Source: an uncultured Clostridia bacterium (lineage in GTDB: Bacteria > Bacillota > Clostridia > Christensenellales > Borkfalkiaceae). Taken from it: DNA of 64,000 bases. This document shows positions 7,592-16,221 of the stretch, in pieces. A program made the translations under genes and the position numbers. The stretch covers positions 1 through 64,000 of the forward strand of contig CAKQRD010000008.1 in assembly GCA_934271275.1 (NCBI GenBank), in the 5' to 3' direction. Under the pieces are notes generated by a model. That model saw only the letters and a list, made by a program, of their open reading frames with translations. It did not search any database and was not told the DNA's origin. Position 1 is the stretch's first letter. Every line of letters starts with the position of its first letter.

Positions 7592-8029
7592 ATGATTTTT
7601 GATTTAAGAGAATTAAAAAGAAGCGGCAAAACCACAAAAACCTTTTACTTCGAGTACGAGGCGGAAAAAGGACTTGTGGATATACCGCTCGTTGAAATAG
7701 TAAACCCCGTTAAGGTTACGGGCGAAATAACGCTGACGGGCGAGGATTCCGCGTGCGTCAAGGGCGAAGTTGCGTTCTTCCTTAAAGGTTGCTGCACGAG
7801 ATGTCTCGAAGAGACCGAACGCGAATACGTTTGCGAGTTCTTTGAAGAGGTAGACGGCAGCGGCGACGCGGCTTATAAGCTCGTAAACGACAAGGTAGAC
7901 GTTAAAAAGATAGCCGACGATACGGTTATTATGAATCTCCCGATAAATTTCCTCTGCAAAGAAGATTGCAAGGGAATATGCGCGGGGTGCGGCGTGAACC
8001 TTAATCACGACGAATGTAAATGTAAATAA
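7592..8029 (+). CDS. yceD: YceD/DUF177 family protein
   Basis: 145 residues from ATG 7592, which has AAAGGCG just upstream; an earlier in-frame TTG lies inside the promoter and is rejected. The family pattern is clear: a beta-rich N-terminal half, CCTRCLEE (about residues 67-74) and a C-terminal Cys cluster (CKEDCKGICAGCG...CKC) that probably binds metal. YceD proteins are nearly always encoded immediately before rpmF, as here (17 nt). Bacterial YceD has been linked to 23S rRNA accumulation and ribosome assembly. The exact biochemical role is unknown. Confidence 0.9.
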   Translation: MIFDLRELKRSGKTTKTFYFEYEAEKGLVDIPLVEIVNPVKVTGEITLTGEDSACVKGEVAFFLKGCCTRCLEETEREYVCEFFEEVDGSGDAAYKLVNDKVDVKKIADDTVIMNLPINFLCKEDCKGICAGCGVNLNHDECKCK

Positions 8030-8046
8030 AGGAAAGGTACGATACA

Positions 8047-8241
8047 ATGGCAGTACAGAAAAGCAAAACTTCTAAACAGAGAACCAACACCAGATACGCG
8101 CAGTGGAAGCTGGAAGCTCCTAATCTTTCGGAATGCCCCCAGTGCCACGAGCTTAAAGCTTCTCACAAGGTTTGCCCCAAATGCGGTTATTACGACGGCA
8201 AGCAGGTGGTAGACGTTTCCGCAAAAGAAAAGAAGGACTAA
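8047..8241 (+). CDS. rpmF: 50S ribosomal protein L32
   Basis: 64 residues. It starts MAVQKSKTSKQRTNTRYAQW, the standard basic L32 N-terminus, and carries a zinc ribbon with Cys pairs at residues 30/33 and 43/46 (CPQC, CPKC). This is the zinc-containing (C+) paralogue type. Its SD is GGAAAGG. It is co-transcribed with yceD and followed by a strong hairpin. Confidence 0.97.
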   Translation: MAVQKSKTSKQRTNTRYAQWKLEAPNLSECPQCHELKASHKVCPKCGYYDGKQVVDVSAKEKKD

Positions 8242-8303
8242 TCCTGTTTTTATAAAAAGCGGAAAAGGCGGAAGCTGATAAGCTTTTGCAAAGAACGAAA
8301 AGC

Positions 8304-8357
8304 AAATGCGCAGGGAAAAAGTTCCCCGCGCATTTTTCCGTACGGAAAAATGCGCGG
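8304..8357. terminator. Overlapping hairpins/palindrome after rpmF
   Basis: AAATGCGCAGGGA (8304-8316) can pair with the TCCCCGCGCATTT stretch (8323-8335), followed by TT: a terminator for rpmF. The same CGCGCATTTTT arm is also the left half of a perfect 32-bp palindrome (8326-8357) centred on GTAC. The two stems cannot form together. It probably works as a bidirectional terminator. Confidence 0.6.
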
Positions 8358-8381
8358 CTTAAAGCGTAAAACGCAAAACGG

Positions 8382-8410
8382 TTGCCTTTTGGCGCGTTTC
8401 GTGATAAAAT
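8382..8410 (+). promoter_or_regulatory. Promoter of the ecf-truA operon
   Basis: TTGCCT (8382-8387), 17 nt, TAAAAT (8405-8410), with TGA directly before the -10 (extended -10). Confidence 0.55.
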
Positions 8411-8463
8411 GACTTGTAATCTTTATTTTCGAGAGAATTAAGCATTATTATTCGGAGAGAAAA

Positions 8464-9297
8464 ATGCCTTTACTGACGGCGGAAAACGTAAGCTTTTCCT
8501 ACGACAAAAAAATAAACGCCGTGTCGGGCGTAAACATAACCGCGGAGCGCGGCGAATACGTTTCCGTAATCGGTCACAACGGGAGCGGTAAATCTACCCT
8601 CGCCAAGCTTTTCAACGCGCTTTTGATTCCCGATTCCGGAACGGTCACCGTAGACGGCTTTTGTTCTTCGGATAAAAAAGCTTTGTTCGAGATAAGAAAA
8701 AGAGTGGGAGTGGTGTTTCAGAACCCCGACAATCAGCTCGTCGCTTCCATCGTGGAGGACGACGTGGCGTTCGGTCCGGAAAACCTCGGCGTGCCGAGAA
8801 AAGAAATCGGCGAAAGAATCGATTACGCGCTTAAAGCCGTCGGTATGGAAGAGTTCCGAAAATCCTCTCCCGAAAGGCTTTCGGGCGGGCAGAAGCAAAG
8901 AATAGCCATAGCGGGGGTGCTTGCGTTGCGCCCCGAAATTCTCGTTTTAGACGAATCGACGGCAATGCTCGATCCGCAGGGAAGAAAAGATATCCTCGCG
9001 GTGGTGAAAAGGCTTTGCCGCGAAGAAGGCGTTACCGTTATAACCATAACCCATTATATGGAAGAGGTTTTAGAAGCGGACAAGGTATACGTTATGGACA
9101 AAGGAAGGGTTGCGCTTTCGGGCGCGCCCGAATACGTTTTCTCGGATATGAAGCGGATAAAAAGCTTCGGACTCGAACTGCCGCTCGCGGGTTATATCGC
9201 GGAAAAGCTGCGTTTAAGCGGCGTACCCGTTCCCGAAAACGTGCTGACGAAAGAGGCTCTCACGGAGGCGTTATGCAGATTGTTGCCGAAAATTTAA
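8464..9297 (+). CDS. ecfA1: Energy-coupling factor transporter ATPase EcfA1
   Basis: 277 residues. Walker A GHNGSGKST (about 38-46), Q-loop VFQNPDNQ, ABC signature LSGGQKQR (about 139-146) and Walker B ILVLDES followed by a switch-loop His (TITHYMEE). It is one of two ATPases of the shared ECF module that powers vitamin or metal uptake through exchangeable S-components, located on the cytoplasmic face. The Walker B catalytic acid is E in DES. The SD is GGAGAG. The gene overlaps ecfA2 by 25 nt. No S-component gene is in the window, as expected for a group II (shared) module. Confidence 0.93.
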   Translation: MPLLTAENVSFSYDKKINAVSGVNITAERGEYVSVIGHNGSGKSTLAKLFNALLIPDSGTVTVDGFCSSDKKALFEIRKRVGVVFQNPDNQLVASIVEDDVAFGPENLGVPRKEIGERIDYALKAVGMEEFRKSSPERLSGGQKQRIAIAGVLALRPEILVLDESTAMLDPQGRKDILAVVKRLCREEGVTVITITHYMEEVLEADKVYVMDKGRVALSGAPEYVFSDMKRIKSFGLELPLAGYIAEKLRLSGVPVPENVLTKEALTEALCRLLPKI

Positions 9298-10244
9298 GTT
9301 ATGTATACGGCGAAAAAAGCAAAGCCCTTGCCGTCCGCGCGCTCTCGGGCGTTTCCGTCACCGTCGGAGAAGGCGACTTCTTCGGCATTATCGGCAAGAC
9401 GGGCAGCGGCAAATCCACCTTCGTTCAGCATCTTAACGGTCTTATACGCGTGCAAAAGAACGGAGGGAAACTTCTCGTCGGCGAGTTTGACCTTTCGGAT
9501 AAAAAGTGCGATTTCCGCACTCTCCGCGCCAAGGTCGGTATGGTTTTTCAATACCCCGAATATCAGCTTTTTGCCGAAACCGTCGCGGCGGACGTCGCGT
9601 TCGGCATAAAAAATTTCTTTCCGAACGAAAAGGACGAGACGGTGAACGAAAAGGTTAAAACCGCACTCGAACTCGTAGGCATAGATTACGAAAAATATAA
9701 GGACAGATCTCCGTTCGAGCTTTCGGGCGGGCAGAAGCGGAGAGTCGCGATTGCGGGCGTTATCGCCGTCCGCCCCGAGGTGCTGGTTCTGGACGAACCC
9801 GCCGCAGGACTCGACCCCGTCGGAAAAAGAGAGTTCGTCGCGCTCCTTAAAAGACTGCACGAAAGCTTCGTCAAAACCATCGTCCTCGTTTCTCACGATA
9901 TGAATATTATTTCCGAAAACTGTAACCGCGCGGCGGTGTTTTCGGACGGCAAAATCGTCGCGTGCGGCACGCCGAAAGAGATTTTTTCGGACGAGAACGC
10001 GCTTAAAGGCGGTCTCGAACGCCCCGTCACCGCGGAGGTCGAAAAAGAACTTTTATCGCGCGGCGTAGCTTTACCCGATAACGATATGACGGTTGCGGGC
10101 TTCGTGAAGGCGGCGGCGGAACTTTATTCAAAACCGAAGCTCTGCGAAAAAGACGAGATCGAAGTAAAGACGGAGACCGACGCGGGAGAGGGGCTTAACG
10201 CGAAAACGGAGACCTGCGCGGAAGGCGGGGAGGGCGAAAAGTGA
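9273..10244 (+). CDS. ecfA2: Energy-coupling factor transporter ATPase EcfA2
   Basis: 323 residues from ATG 9273, chosen because GGAGG sits 5 nt upstream inside ecfA1; the frame is open further upstream but lacks homology there. Walker A GKTGSGKST, VFQYPEYQLF Q-loop, LSGGQKRR signature, VLDEPAAGLDP Walker B and VSHDMN switch. It pairs with EcfA1 to drive EcfT. It is longer than typical EcfA2 (~285 aa): the last ~40 residues are an acidic, low-complexity tail (repeated KTET, EGGEGEK). The stop overlaps the ecfT start (GTGA). Confidence 0.93.
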   Translation: MQIVAENLSYVYGEKSKALAVRALSGVSVTVGEGDFFGIIGKTGSGKSTFVQHLNGLIRVQKNGGKLLVGEFDLSDKKCDFRTLRAKVGMVFQYPEYQLFAETVAADVAFGIKNFFPNEKDETVNEKVKTALELVGIDYEKYKDRSPFELSGGQKRRVAIAGVIAVRPEVLVLDEPAAGLDPVGKREFVALLKRLHESFVKTIVLVSHDMNIISENCNRAAVFSDGKIVACGTPKEIFSDENALKGGLERPVTAEVEKELLSRGVALPDNDMTVAGFVKAAAELYSKPKLCEKDEIEVKTETDAGEGLNAKTETCAEGGEGEK

Positions 10245-11062
10245 AAGACGTAACTTTCGGCCAGTATTATCCCGCCGATTCCTTCGTTCACAGAATGGAC
10301 GCGCGGGTGAAAATTCTGATAGCTATCGCCTACATCGTGGCGACGTTTCTGGTGACGAGCTATCATTTTCTGGGCTTTGCCGCCTGCCTTTTGTTCGTTA
10401 TAATTTCCACTGCGCTTGCGAAAGTACCCTTTTTGCGGGTGCTGAAAAGCATAAAAGCGGTGCTGTTTTTCGTTATTTTTTCGGCGGTGCTGCAAATATT
10501 TTTCAATAAAAACGGCACGCCGCTGTGGGAAAACGGGTTCATCACGGACGAAGGACTTTTGTCCGCGGGCTTTATCGTCGCAAGAATCACGCTTATGGTA
10601 CTCGGAGCTTCGGTGCTTACCTTAACCACCTCTCCCGTAGAGCTTGCGGACGGCATAGAAAGCCTTTTAACTCCGTTAAAATTCATAAAATTCCCCGTTC
10701 ACGAGTTCGCGCTCATTATGAGCATCGCGCTTCGGTTTATTCCGACGCTTCTTAACGAAACGGACAGAATCATAAAGGCGCAGAAAGCCCGCGGCGCGGA
10801 TTTCGAGAGCGGAAACCTGTTTAAACGCGCAAAAGCGCTCGTTCCCGTGCTGATACCTCTTTTAATCAGTTCGTTCCGTCGCGCGGACGAGCTGGCGGAC
10901 GCTATGGACGCGCGTTGCTACGCGGGCAGTAAAAACCGTACCAAATACAAAAAAAGCGTCGTCACTTACCGCGACGTTCTCGGCGTGCTGTTTATCGCCG
11001 CGCTTATCACGGGCGTGGTGTTTCTCAATAAATTTTACCTCTTTTTAGGTGCGGTGCTATGA
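10241..11062 (+). CDS. ecfT: Energy-coupling factor transporter transmembrane protein EcfT
   Basis: 273 residues, GTG start overlapping ecfA2. It has several hydrophobic helices (about 25-75, 110-135, 150-165, 245-272) and the cytoplasmic coupling-helix motif with KARGADFESG (about 187-196), plus a second Ala-Arg-Cys block (MDARCYAG). EcfT is the scaffold that couples ATP hydrolysis to S-component toppling. The opening (YYPADSFVHRMDARVKI) matches the family (GQY.PGNS.iH.lDPR.Ki). It overlaps truA by ATGA. Confidence 0.93.
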   Translation: MKDVTFGQYYPADSFVHRMDARVKILIAIAYIVATFLVTSYHFLGFAACLLFVIISTALAKVPFLRVLKSIKAVLFFVIFSAVLQIFFNKNGTPLWENGFITDEGLLSAGFIVARITLMVLGASVLTLTTSPVELADGIESLLTPLKFIKFPVHEFALIMSIALRFIPTLLNETDRIIKAQKARGADFESGNLFKRAKALVPVLIPLLISSFRRADELADAMDARCYAGSKNRTKYKKSVVTYRDVLGVLFIAALITGVVFLNKFYLFLGAVL

Positions 11063-11802
11063 GAGTTAAGCTTACGATAAGCTACGACGGCACGGAGCTT
11101 TGCGGCTGGCAGGTGCAGAATAACGGCGTTTCGGCGCAGGGACTTATAGAAGAAGCGATATTTAAAGCGACGGGCGAGCGCGTGCGGGTTACGGGCAGCG
11201 GCAGAACGGACGCGGGAGTACACGCGGCGGGGCAGGTCGCGCATTTCGACACCTCTTCGAGCGTTCCCGCGGAGCGGTTTTATAAGGCGATAAACGCTTT
11301 CCTTCCGCCGTCCGTGCGGGTGATAAAAAGCGAGGCGGCGGCGGGAAATTTTCACGCGTGCAACTCGGCGAAAAAAAAGACTTACGTCTATTCATTATAT
11401 ATATCGGGCGTGGAAAAGCCGCTTAAAGAGCGGTATGCGGTTCGCGCGGACGAAGGAATAGATATAGAAAAAATGCGGGCGGCGGCGAAGGAATTCGTCG
11501 GCGAACACGATTTTTCCGCGTATAAGGCGAGCGGGAGCGCGGCTAAAACCACGATAAGAAGGATATACTCTTTATCGGTCGAAGGCTTCGGCGAGTTCGG
11601 CGAGGATATAAAAATCACCGTGTGCGGTAACGGGTTCTTATACAATATGGTAAGAATAATGACGGGGACGCTGGTCGCCGCGGGCAGGGGCGAGATTTCC
11701 GCAGAGGATATAAAACGCTCGCTTTTAACGGGTTTGCGCCCCAAAAACGTTAAAACCTTTCCCGCAAAGGGCTTGTGCCTTTTAGACGCGGAATACGAAT
11801 AA
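11059..11802 (+). CDS. truA: tRNA pseudouridine(38-40) synthase TruA
   Basis: 247 residues, full length. It starts MRVKLTISYDGTELCGWQ and carries the catalytic Asp motif GSGRTDAGVHAAGQVAHF (about residues 49-66). The C-terminal FLYNMVRIMTGTLVAAGRGE block is also typical. It isomerises uridines in the anticodon stem of tRNAs. It is translationally coupled to ecfT (ATGA), a common Firmicute arrangement (ecfA1-ecfA2-ecfT-truA). Confidence 0.96.
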   Translation: MRVKLTISYDGTELCGWQVQNNGVSAQGLIEEAIFKATGERVRVTGSGRTDAGVHAAGQVAHFDTSSSVPAERFYKAINAFLPPSVRVIKSEAAAGNFHACNSAKKKTYVYSLYISGVEKPLKERYAVRADEGIDIEKMRAAAKEFVGEHDFSAYKASGSAAKTTIRRIYSLSVEGFGEFGEDIKITVCGNGFLYNMVRIMTGTLVAAGRGEISAEDIKRSLLTGLRPKNVKTFPAKGLCLLDAEYE

Positions 11803-11856
11803 AACCGCAACCGAAGCGGAGAGAAGACCGCAACCGAAAAAAGGGAACGAATAATT

Positions 11857-12363
11857 ATGAAAAGAAACGAAAACACGGCTAAGAGAAAAAAGATTAAAAC
11901 GGCGCTCTTTGCAGCGGTTCTGACCGTTTTTCTGCCCGTCGGAATAGTGTTTATAATTCTCGGCGCGGGAAACGGTTGGATTATGCTCGTCGCGGGGATA
12001 ATTATGACCGTCCTCGGGTTTTACGGTTCGCCGATGGCGTGGATAAAGTTCGGCGAAGCGACGAGATACGAAAGACTTTCTTTCGCGATATACCGAGACA
12101 AGCTTTTCAAACTCTCCGATATAGCTTCGCAAATCCGAGCAAAGGACGATGAAGCCGAAAATCTTATTAAAACCGCAATCGAAAAGCGTATTATAGAAGG
12201 TTTTATCTTTGACGACGCGAAAAAGGAATTGAAACCGCTCGCGGCGTTTTCGGGGGAAAGGGAAATAGTCGTAAAATGCCCGTCCTGCGGCGCGACGGCA
12301 AAGGTTAAGGAGTCCGATCCGCGTTGTCCTTACTGCGGTTCGGCGGTAAAAATCGTGCGGTAA
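11857..12363 (+). CDS. Membrane protein with C-terminal zinc ribbon, unknown function
   Basis: 168 residues. Two hydrophobic segments (about 14-36 and 39-58) form a membrane hairpin after a Lys/Arg-rich N-terminus, implying that both ends are cytoplasmic. The middle (~65-130) is a helical, charged region. A zinc ribbon with CPSCG and CPYCG (about residues 141-161) closes the protein. No specific family was recognised. It sits 54 nt after truA and could be read through from the ecf operon. GGGAACG before the ATG is a weak SD. Confidence 0.75.
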   Translation: MKRNENTAKRKKIKTALFAAVLTVFLPVGIVFIILGAGNGWIMLVAGIIMTVLGFYGSPMAWIKFGEATRYERLSFAIYRDKLFKLSDIASQIRAKDDEAENLIKTAIEKRIIEGFIFDDAKKELKPLAAFSGEREIVVKCPSCGATAKVKESDPRCPYCGSAVKIVR

Positions 12364-12435
12364 GCCCGAAAAACGGCGACGGCAAAAGAAAAAATTAAAA
12401 ATTCGGCAAAAAATAATAAAATCGGCGCAAAACGC

Positions 12436-12465
12436 TTGACTTTTATATCCGAAATAAATTAGAAT
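12436..12465 (+). promoter_or_regulatory. Promoter of rplM-rpsI
   Basis: TTGACT (12436-12441), 18 nt, TAGAAT (12460-12465). Predicted start is near 12472, leaving a structured leader of about 130 nt. Confidence 0.7.
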
Positions 12466-12471
12466 AGATAA

Positions 12472-12601
12472 GCATTTATAAGGAAAAGTTCGCTTATCGG
12501 GATTAGCCCTCCCTGTAAGGCACTCGTCGTGAAAGTGCTTTTTAAGCGTCTTAAACGTTATATACAATGCGCCTAAAACGCAAATTCAAGGAGAAATATC
12601 A
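12472..12601 (+). promoter_or_regulatory. Structured leader of rplM (possible L13 autoregulatory leader)
   Basis: The ~130-nt leader has a hairpin GCACT/AGTGC (12523-12541 region) followed by a T run, and upstream pairing potential around TTATAAGG and the CGCTTATCGGG segment. Firmicute rplM-rpsI operons often carry an L13 leader bound by L13 itself. The location fits, but the fold was not matched to the family consensus base by base. Confidence 0.4.
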
Positions 12602-13033
12602 ATGAAAACTTATATGGCTCACGCGGGAGACGTGGTCAGAAAGTGGTACGTTGTAGACGCCGAAGGCGTTGCGCTCGGCAGAGTCGCTTCGCAAGTCGCG
12701 GCAGTTCTTCGCGGTAAAAACAAACCCACCTTCACCCCCAACGTAGACACGGGCGATTTCGTCATCGTAGTCAACTGCGACAAGGTCGTTTTAACGGGCA
12801 AAAAGCTCGAAAAGAAATATTACAGATACCATACCGGTCACATCGGCGGTCTTAAAGAGATTCAGTATAAAACTCTTATGGCTACGAAGTCCGACGTGGC
12901 GGTTTACGAAGCGGTTAAAGGTATGCTTCCCAAAAACAGCCTCGGCAGAAAAATGCTTACGAAGCTGAAAGTTTATAAGGGACCCGACCACAACCATCAG
13001 GCGCAACAGCCCGAAGTGCTTAAACTTGTTTAA
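12602..13033 (+). CDS. rplM: 50S ribosomal protein L13
   Basis: 143 residues, the standard size. Blocks: RKWYVVDAEGVALGRVASQVA near the N-terminus, FTPNVDTGDFVIVVN, and MLPKNSLGRKMLTKLKVY near the C-terminus. It is an early-assembly large-subunit protein. AAGGAG lies before the ATG. rpsI follows 14 nt later, the universal L13-S9 pair. Confidence 0.98.
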   Translation: MKTYMAHAGDVVRKWYVVDAEGVALGRVASQVAAVLRGKNKPTFTPNVDTGDFVIVVNCDKVVLTGKKLEKKYYRYHTGHIGGLKEIQYKTLMATKSDVAVYEAVKGMLPKNSLGRKMLTKLKVYKGPDHNHQAQQPEVLKLV

Positions 13034-13047
13034 CGAGGTGAAGAATT

Positions 13048-13461
13048 ATGGCTAAAACGACTTCCAAGAAAAAAGTTCAATACTGGGGTACCGGCAGACG
13101 TAAAAAAGCCGTAGCCCGCGTTCGTTTGCTTCCCGCAGGGGACGGAACGATAACCATAAATAAAAAGAGCCTCGACGAATACTTCGGTCTCGATACCCTT
13201 AAATTCATCGTTCGTCAACCGCTCGAACTTCTCGGCGTAACCGCTAAATACGACGTCGCGGTAAACGTAGTCGGCGGCGGATTCACCGGTCAGGCGGGCG
13301 CAATCAGACACGGTATCGCACGCGCTCTGCTCGAAGCCGAACCCGAATCGAGAGCCGCTCTCAAAAAAGAAGGCTTCCTCACCAGAGATTCGAGAATGAA
13401 GGAGAGAAAGAAATACGGTCTCAAAAAGGCTCGTCGCGCTCCGCAGTTCTCCAAGAGATAA
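13048..13461 (+). CDS. rpsI: 30S ribosomal protein S9
   Basis: 137 residues. It has YWGTGRRKKAVARVRL at the N-terminus and ends with the invariant KKARRAPQFSKR tail that reaches the P-site tRNA. GAGGTG before the ATG is the SD. It is the last gene of the operon, followed by a hairpin terminator. Confidence 0.98.
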   Translation: MAKTTSKKKVQYWGTGRRKKAVARVRLLPAGDGTITINKKSLDEYFGLDTLKFIVRQPLELLGVTAKYDVAVNVVGGGFTGQAGAIRHGIARALLEAEPESRAALKKEGFLTRDSRMKERKKYGLKKARRAPQFSKR

Positions 13462-13492
13462 TCGGATTCGTCTCTGTTTACAAAGATTATTG

Positions 13493-13526
13493 CCGCGACC
13501 TCTTATCGGGGTCGCGGTTTATCTTT
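13493..13526 (+). terminator. Terminator of rplM-rpsI
   Basis: CCGCGACC (13493-13500) pairs with GGTCGCGG (13510-13517), followed by TTTATCTTT. The next ~190 bases up to 13713 show no gene or clear signal. Confidence 0.75.
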
Positions 13527-13713
13527 ACTATTCGGAATTATTTCGGTATATAGGGACGCAACGGAACTATTGCGGCATTACAAAATTGTCGCGGCTATGA
13601 AACCTCGCGGCGTTACGGAGTCGTCGGAACGTTAAAGAGCTATTTTCGGTGGTATGATGCCGTCGTGGCGTTAAGGAGCGGATCTAGGACGATATACCGT
13701 TCGGAAAGGAAGT

Positions 13714-14064
13714 TTATTTCGGTTTATCCGCGTTCTTTTCGCTTCTTTCCGTTCTTGCGTTTTTCTCGCGCACGCGTTTAACGAATTCGTCGTGAGAACG
13801 CATTACCGAAAGCATACCCTGTTGCAGGGGTAAAAATTCGGGTTTTTCCGCGGCGGAATCGGCAGATTGCCCGTTTTTGCGGGAGGCGTTGACTTCGCCG
13901 TTTTTGAAAGTGCGGGCGTTTACGGAATTTTCCGCACCCGAAAAGCCGGAAGAGCCGGAAAAACCCGAATCGCCGCGCGGCGAAACGCCGTTTTCGCTCT
14001 CCTTTTTTTCGTTCGCGAAGCCCAGAAAGGAGTTCAAGAGATTGAAAATTCCGAATTTGTCCAT
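13714..14064 (-). CDS. Small hypothetical protein, Ser/Gly/Glu-rich
   Basis: 116 residues with a strong SD (AAAGGAG, 8 nt before the ATG). The N-terminus (MDKFGIFNLLNSFLGF) is a short amphipathic helix. Residues ~20-75 are low complexity (SGFSGSSGFSG). A more conserved-looking C-terminal helix follows (LPLQQGMLSVMRSHDEFVKRVREKN). There is no signal peptide or membrane segment. The function is unknown. It is divergent from the lipoprotein gene at 14260. The SD and the composition difference between helix and linker favour a real gene. Confidence 0.65.
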   Translation of the reverse strand: MDKFGIFNLLNSFLGFANEKKESENGVSPRGDSGFSGSSGFSGAENSVNARTFKNGEVNASRKNGQSADSAAEKPEFLPLQQGMLSVMRSHDEFVKRVREKNARTERSEKNADKPK

Positions 14065-14113
14065 TTTTGTTTTCTCCTTTAAACAAAAAACCCGTAAAAA
14101 AACCGAAAAATCA

Positions 14114-14142
14114 TTGCAAAAGCGGCAAAGATAGTTTATAAT
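14114..14142 (+). promoter_or_regulatory. Promoter of the 14.3-kb lipoprotein gene
   Basis: TTGCAA (14114-14119), 17 nt, TATAAT (14137-14142). The leader to the ATG at 14260 is about 110 nt and contains a small AAGGA/TCCTT hairpin near 14170-14190. Confidence 0.6.
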
Positions 14143-14259
14143 ATAAAGAGTTGAAATTTATTCGTAAGGACTTTCTGCTCCTTATATTTTAAAATTCTTA
14201 CATCTATAATTATATTCGGGCGACTTGAAAATGTTTACCGAAAAAGTTACGGAGCGATT

Positions 14260-16149
14260 ATGAAAAAGATTTTACTGACGTTATTAACAGTCGTACTTGC
14301 TGTTTCCGCGGCGTTTGCCGTCGGTTGCGGCAGCGGCGCATCGTTTAAGAAGCCGACTATGACCGACCACGGCAAGCTCGTGTCGGACGGCGGCTTCCTT
14401 GCCGAAACCGAAAAATATATCTACATCATCAACGGCGTAGGCGTTTCCACGGCGGACAACGCGTTCGGCGCACCCGTCAAAGGCTCGCTCGTCGCGGTGG
14501 ATAAGTCCACTCTCGGCGGCGCGGTCAAAGCGGAGGTCGTAGTCCCCAAGCTTTTCGTTGCGAGCGATTACACCGCGGGCGTTAAAATAAGCGGCGATTA
14601 CGTTTATTTCGGAAGCCCTTCCACGGACAAAAATTCCAAAGGCGGCATAGCTAACGACGAACTCGCTTTCCAGAGAGCGAAGCTCGACGGCACGCAGGAA
14701 AAGGGAGACGTGTTTTTCAGCGTTTCCGCTCTTTCCGTAAAATACAGAATTACCGAAGAGGGCGGGGTGGTTTATATAATCTATCAGGATACCGCAGACT
14801 CTTCCGTCAAGGTTTTCAACACCACGACGAAAACGACGACTACCGTCGCGAAAACGGACGAAAAGAACAACGACGCGGTTAAGAGCGCATCCGACAAAGA
14901 CGTATACGTTTCTATGGGCGACGTCACTTTCGCCGAAAATTCCGATTCCGTCGCGGCGTTCTACACCGTTAAGGTTTACGACGAAAAATATTTCGAGGAT
15001 AAGGCGGCAAAAGACGGCTATTCCCGTTCGACAGCAAGCTACAACGCGGTTTACGCGGTGAACGCTAAGGGCGAAGCCGTTAAGATTCTGGACGGCGAGA
15101 ACGGAAACGTTACCTATGCGATAACCCTCGTTACGGACGGATACGTTTTCTACACCGCAACACCTTCGGGCGGCGAAGCGAAGACTTACGTCAAAGCCGT
15201 TAAGGATATTACGAACGAAAGCGTGAAAGCGGAAGTTGTGAGAAACACGACCTATGCGGCTTCGGGCGTTATAATCGAATCCACGAGCGAAGTTTATTTC
15301 TTCGACAGCAGTGCGAAAACCGTAGTTAAGTCCACGCTCGTAGACGACGAAAGATCGGTTAAAACCAACGTTTACAAGGCGGACGACCTTTCTTCGCTCA
15401 TCGCGGTGAGAGACGGTTACGTTTATTACAACAATTCTAACGGCGAAATCGCCCGTGCGAAAATAAACGACGAAAAAGCCGTTGCGGAAAGAGTTTCCGC
15501 GGGTTCGGTCAATTCTTCGTGGTACGCGCCGGAATTCGTTACCGCAAACGGCACGACTTATATCTTCTATCTCGACACGACTACCACGGGCAGTTCTTAC
15601 GTCTGGTTTACCGACCTTAACGCGAACAACGTTAAAGGCGAGGATACCGACGACGACGGCGAAAACGACAGCTTTTGGTTCGAGGGCGAAAAGCTTGCGG
15701 GCGTGATGCTTGCGGCGGATCGCGCGAATGCGGCGGTTGCGGCTATCAACGATATAGCTTCCACGCTTGACCTCTCCGATAAGGATAACGAATTCGTTTC
15801 TTCCGTCGGCGACGCGAGAAAGGCTTATAACGACTTAGACGACGAGGCGAAGAAGAAAGTTGCGGAAAGCTATCTTGTTAAGCTTGAGAACGCCGAAAAG
15901 GCAATCGAACTCGGCAGAGCTTATAACGAGCTTGCGGAAGCGGTTAAATACGTTTCCAAGATGCCTGCGGCGGAAAAGGCCGCTTTGAGAGATAAGCTTA
16001 ACGACAAATACGAAGCCGCAAAGAACATAAGGCAGGGTATCATAGATTCTATCGGTAAAGACAGGTTTGTGAGCGTAAGAGACCTTCTCTGCAACAACCT
16101 CAAAGCATATTATTCCAAAGCTACCGACTTATTTGCCGAAACGAAATAA
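14260..16149 (+). CDS. Large secreted lipoprotein, beta-propeller-like, unknown ligand
   Basis: 629 residues. The signal peptide is KKILLTLLTVVLAVSAAFAVGC with a lipobox (FAVGC, lipidated Cys at residue 23). Residues ~40-460 consist of repeated beta-strand modules with YIYIIN, DYVYFGS, GYVFYTA, DGYVYYNN and similar Tyr-rich pairs, as in DUF5050/KWG-type propeller proteins that display "value" blades. Residues ~485-629 are a Lys/Ala/Glu-rich helical bundle (DARKAYNDLDDEAKKKV). It should be anchored on the outer face of the membrane. GGAG lies before the ATG. It is monocistronic, with a terminator after it. The ligand is unknown. Confidence 0.8.
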   Translation: MKKILLTLLTVVLAVSAAFAVGCGSGASFKKPTMTDHGKLVSDGGFLAETEKYIYIINGVGVSTADNAFGAPVKGSLVAVDKSTLGGAVKAEVVVPKLFVASDYTAGVKISGDYVYFGSPSTDKNSKGGIANDELAFQRAKLDGTQEKGDVFFSVSALSVKYRITEEGGVVYIIYQDTADSSVKVFNTTTKTTTTVAKTDEKNNDAVKSASDKDVYVSMGDVTFAENSDSVAAFYTVKVYDEKYFEDKAAKDGYSRSTASYNAVYAVNAKGEAVKILDGENGNVTYAITLVTDGYVFYTATPSGGEAKTYVKAVKDITNESVKAEVVRNTTYAASGVIIESTSEVYFFDSSAKTVVKSTLVDDERSVKTNVYKADDLSSLIAVRDGYVYYNNSNGEIARAKINDEKAVAERVSAGSVNSSWYAPEFVTANGTTYIFYLDTTTTGSSYVWFTDLNANNVKGEDTDDDGENDSFWFEGEKLAGVMLAADRANAAVAAINDIASTLDLSDKDNEFVSSVGDARKAYNDLDDEAKKKVAESYLVKLENAEKAIELGRAYNELAEAVKYVSKMPAAEKAALRDKLNDKYEAAKNIRQGIIDSIGKDRFVSVRDLLCNNLKAYYSKATDLFAETK

Positions 16150-16221
16150 TCGAAAATTTCGGTTTTAATAAAACAATTAAGAATTGAAAATAGTTAGAAA
16201 TTAAAGGTACCGAATAATTGA

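Noticed and set aside
8242..8463. Vitamin riboswitch before ecfA1
   Set aside because: Only palindromic terminator structures and a promoter are seen; the promoter leaves a leader too short for known aptamers.
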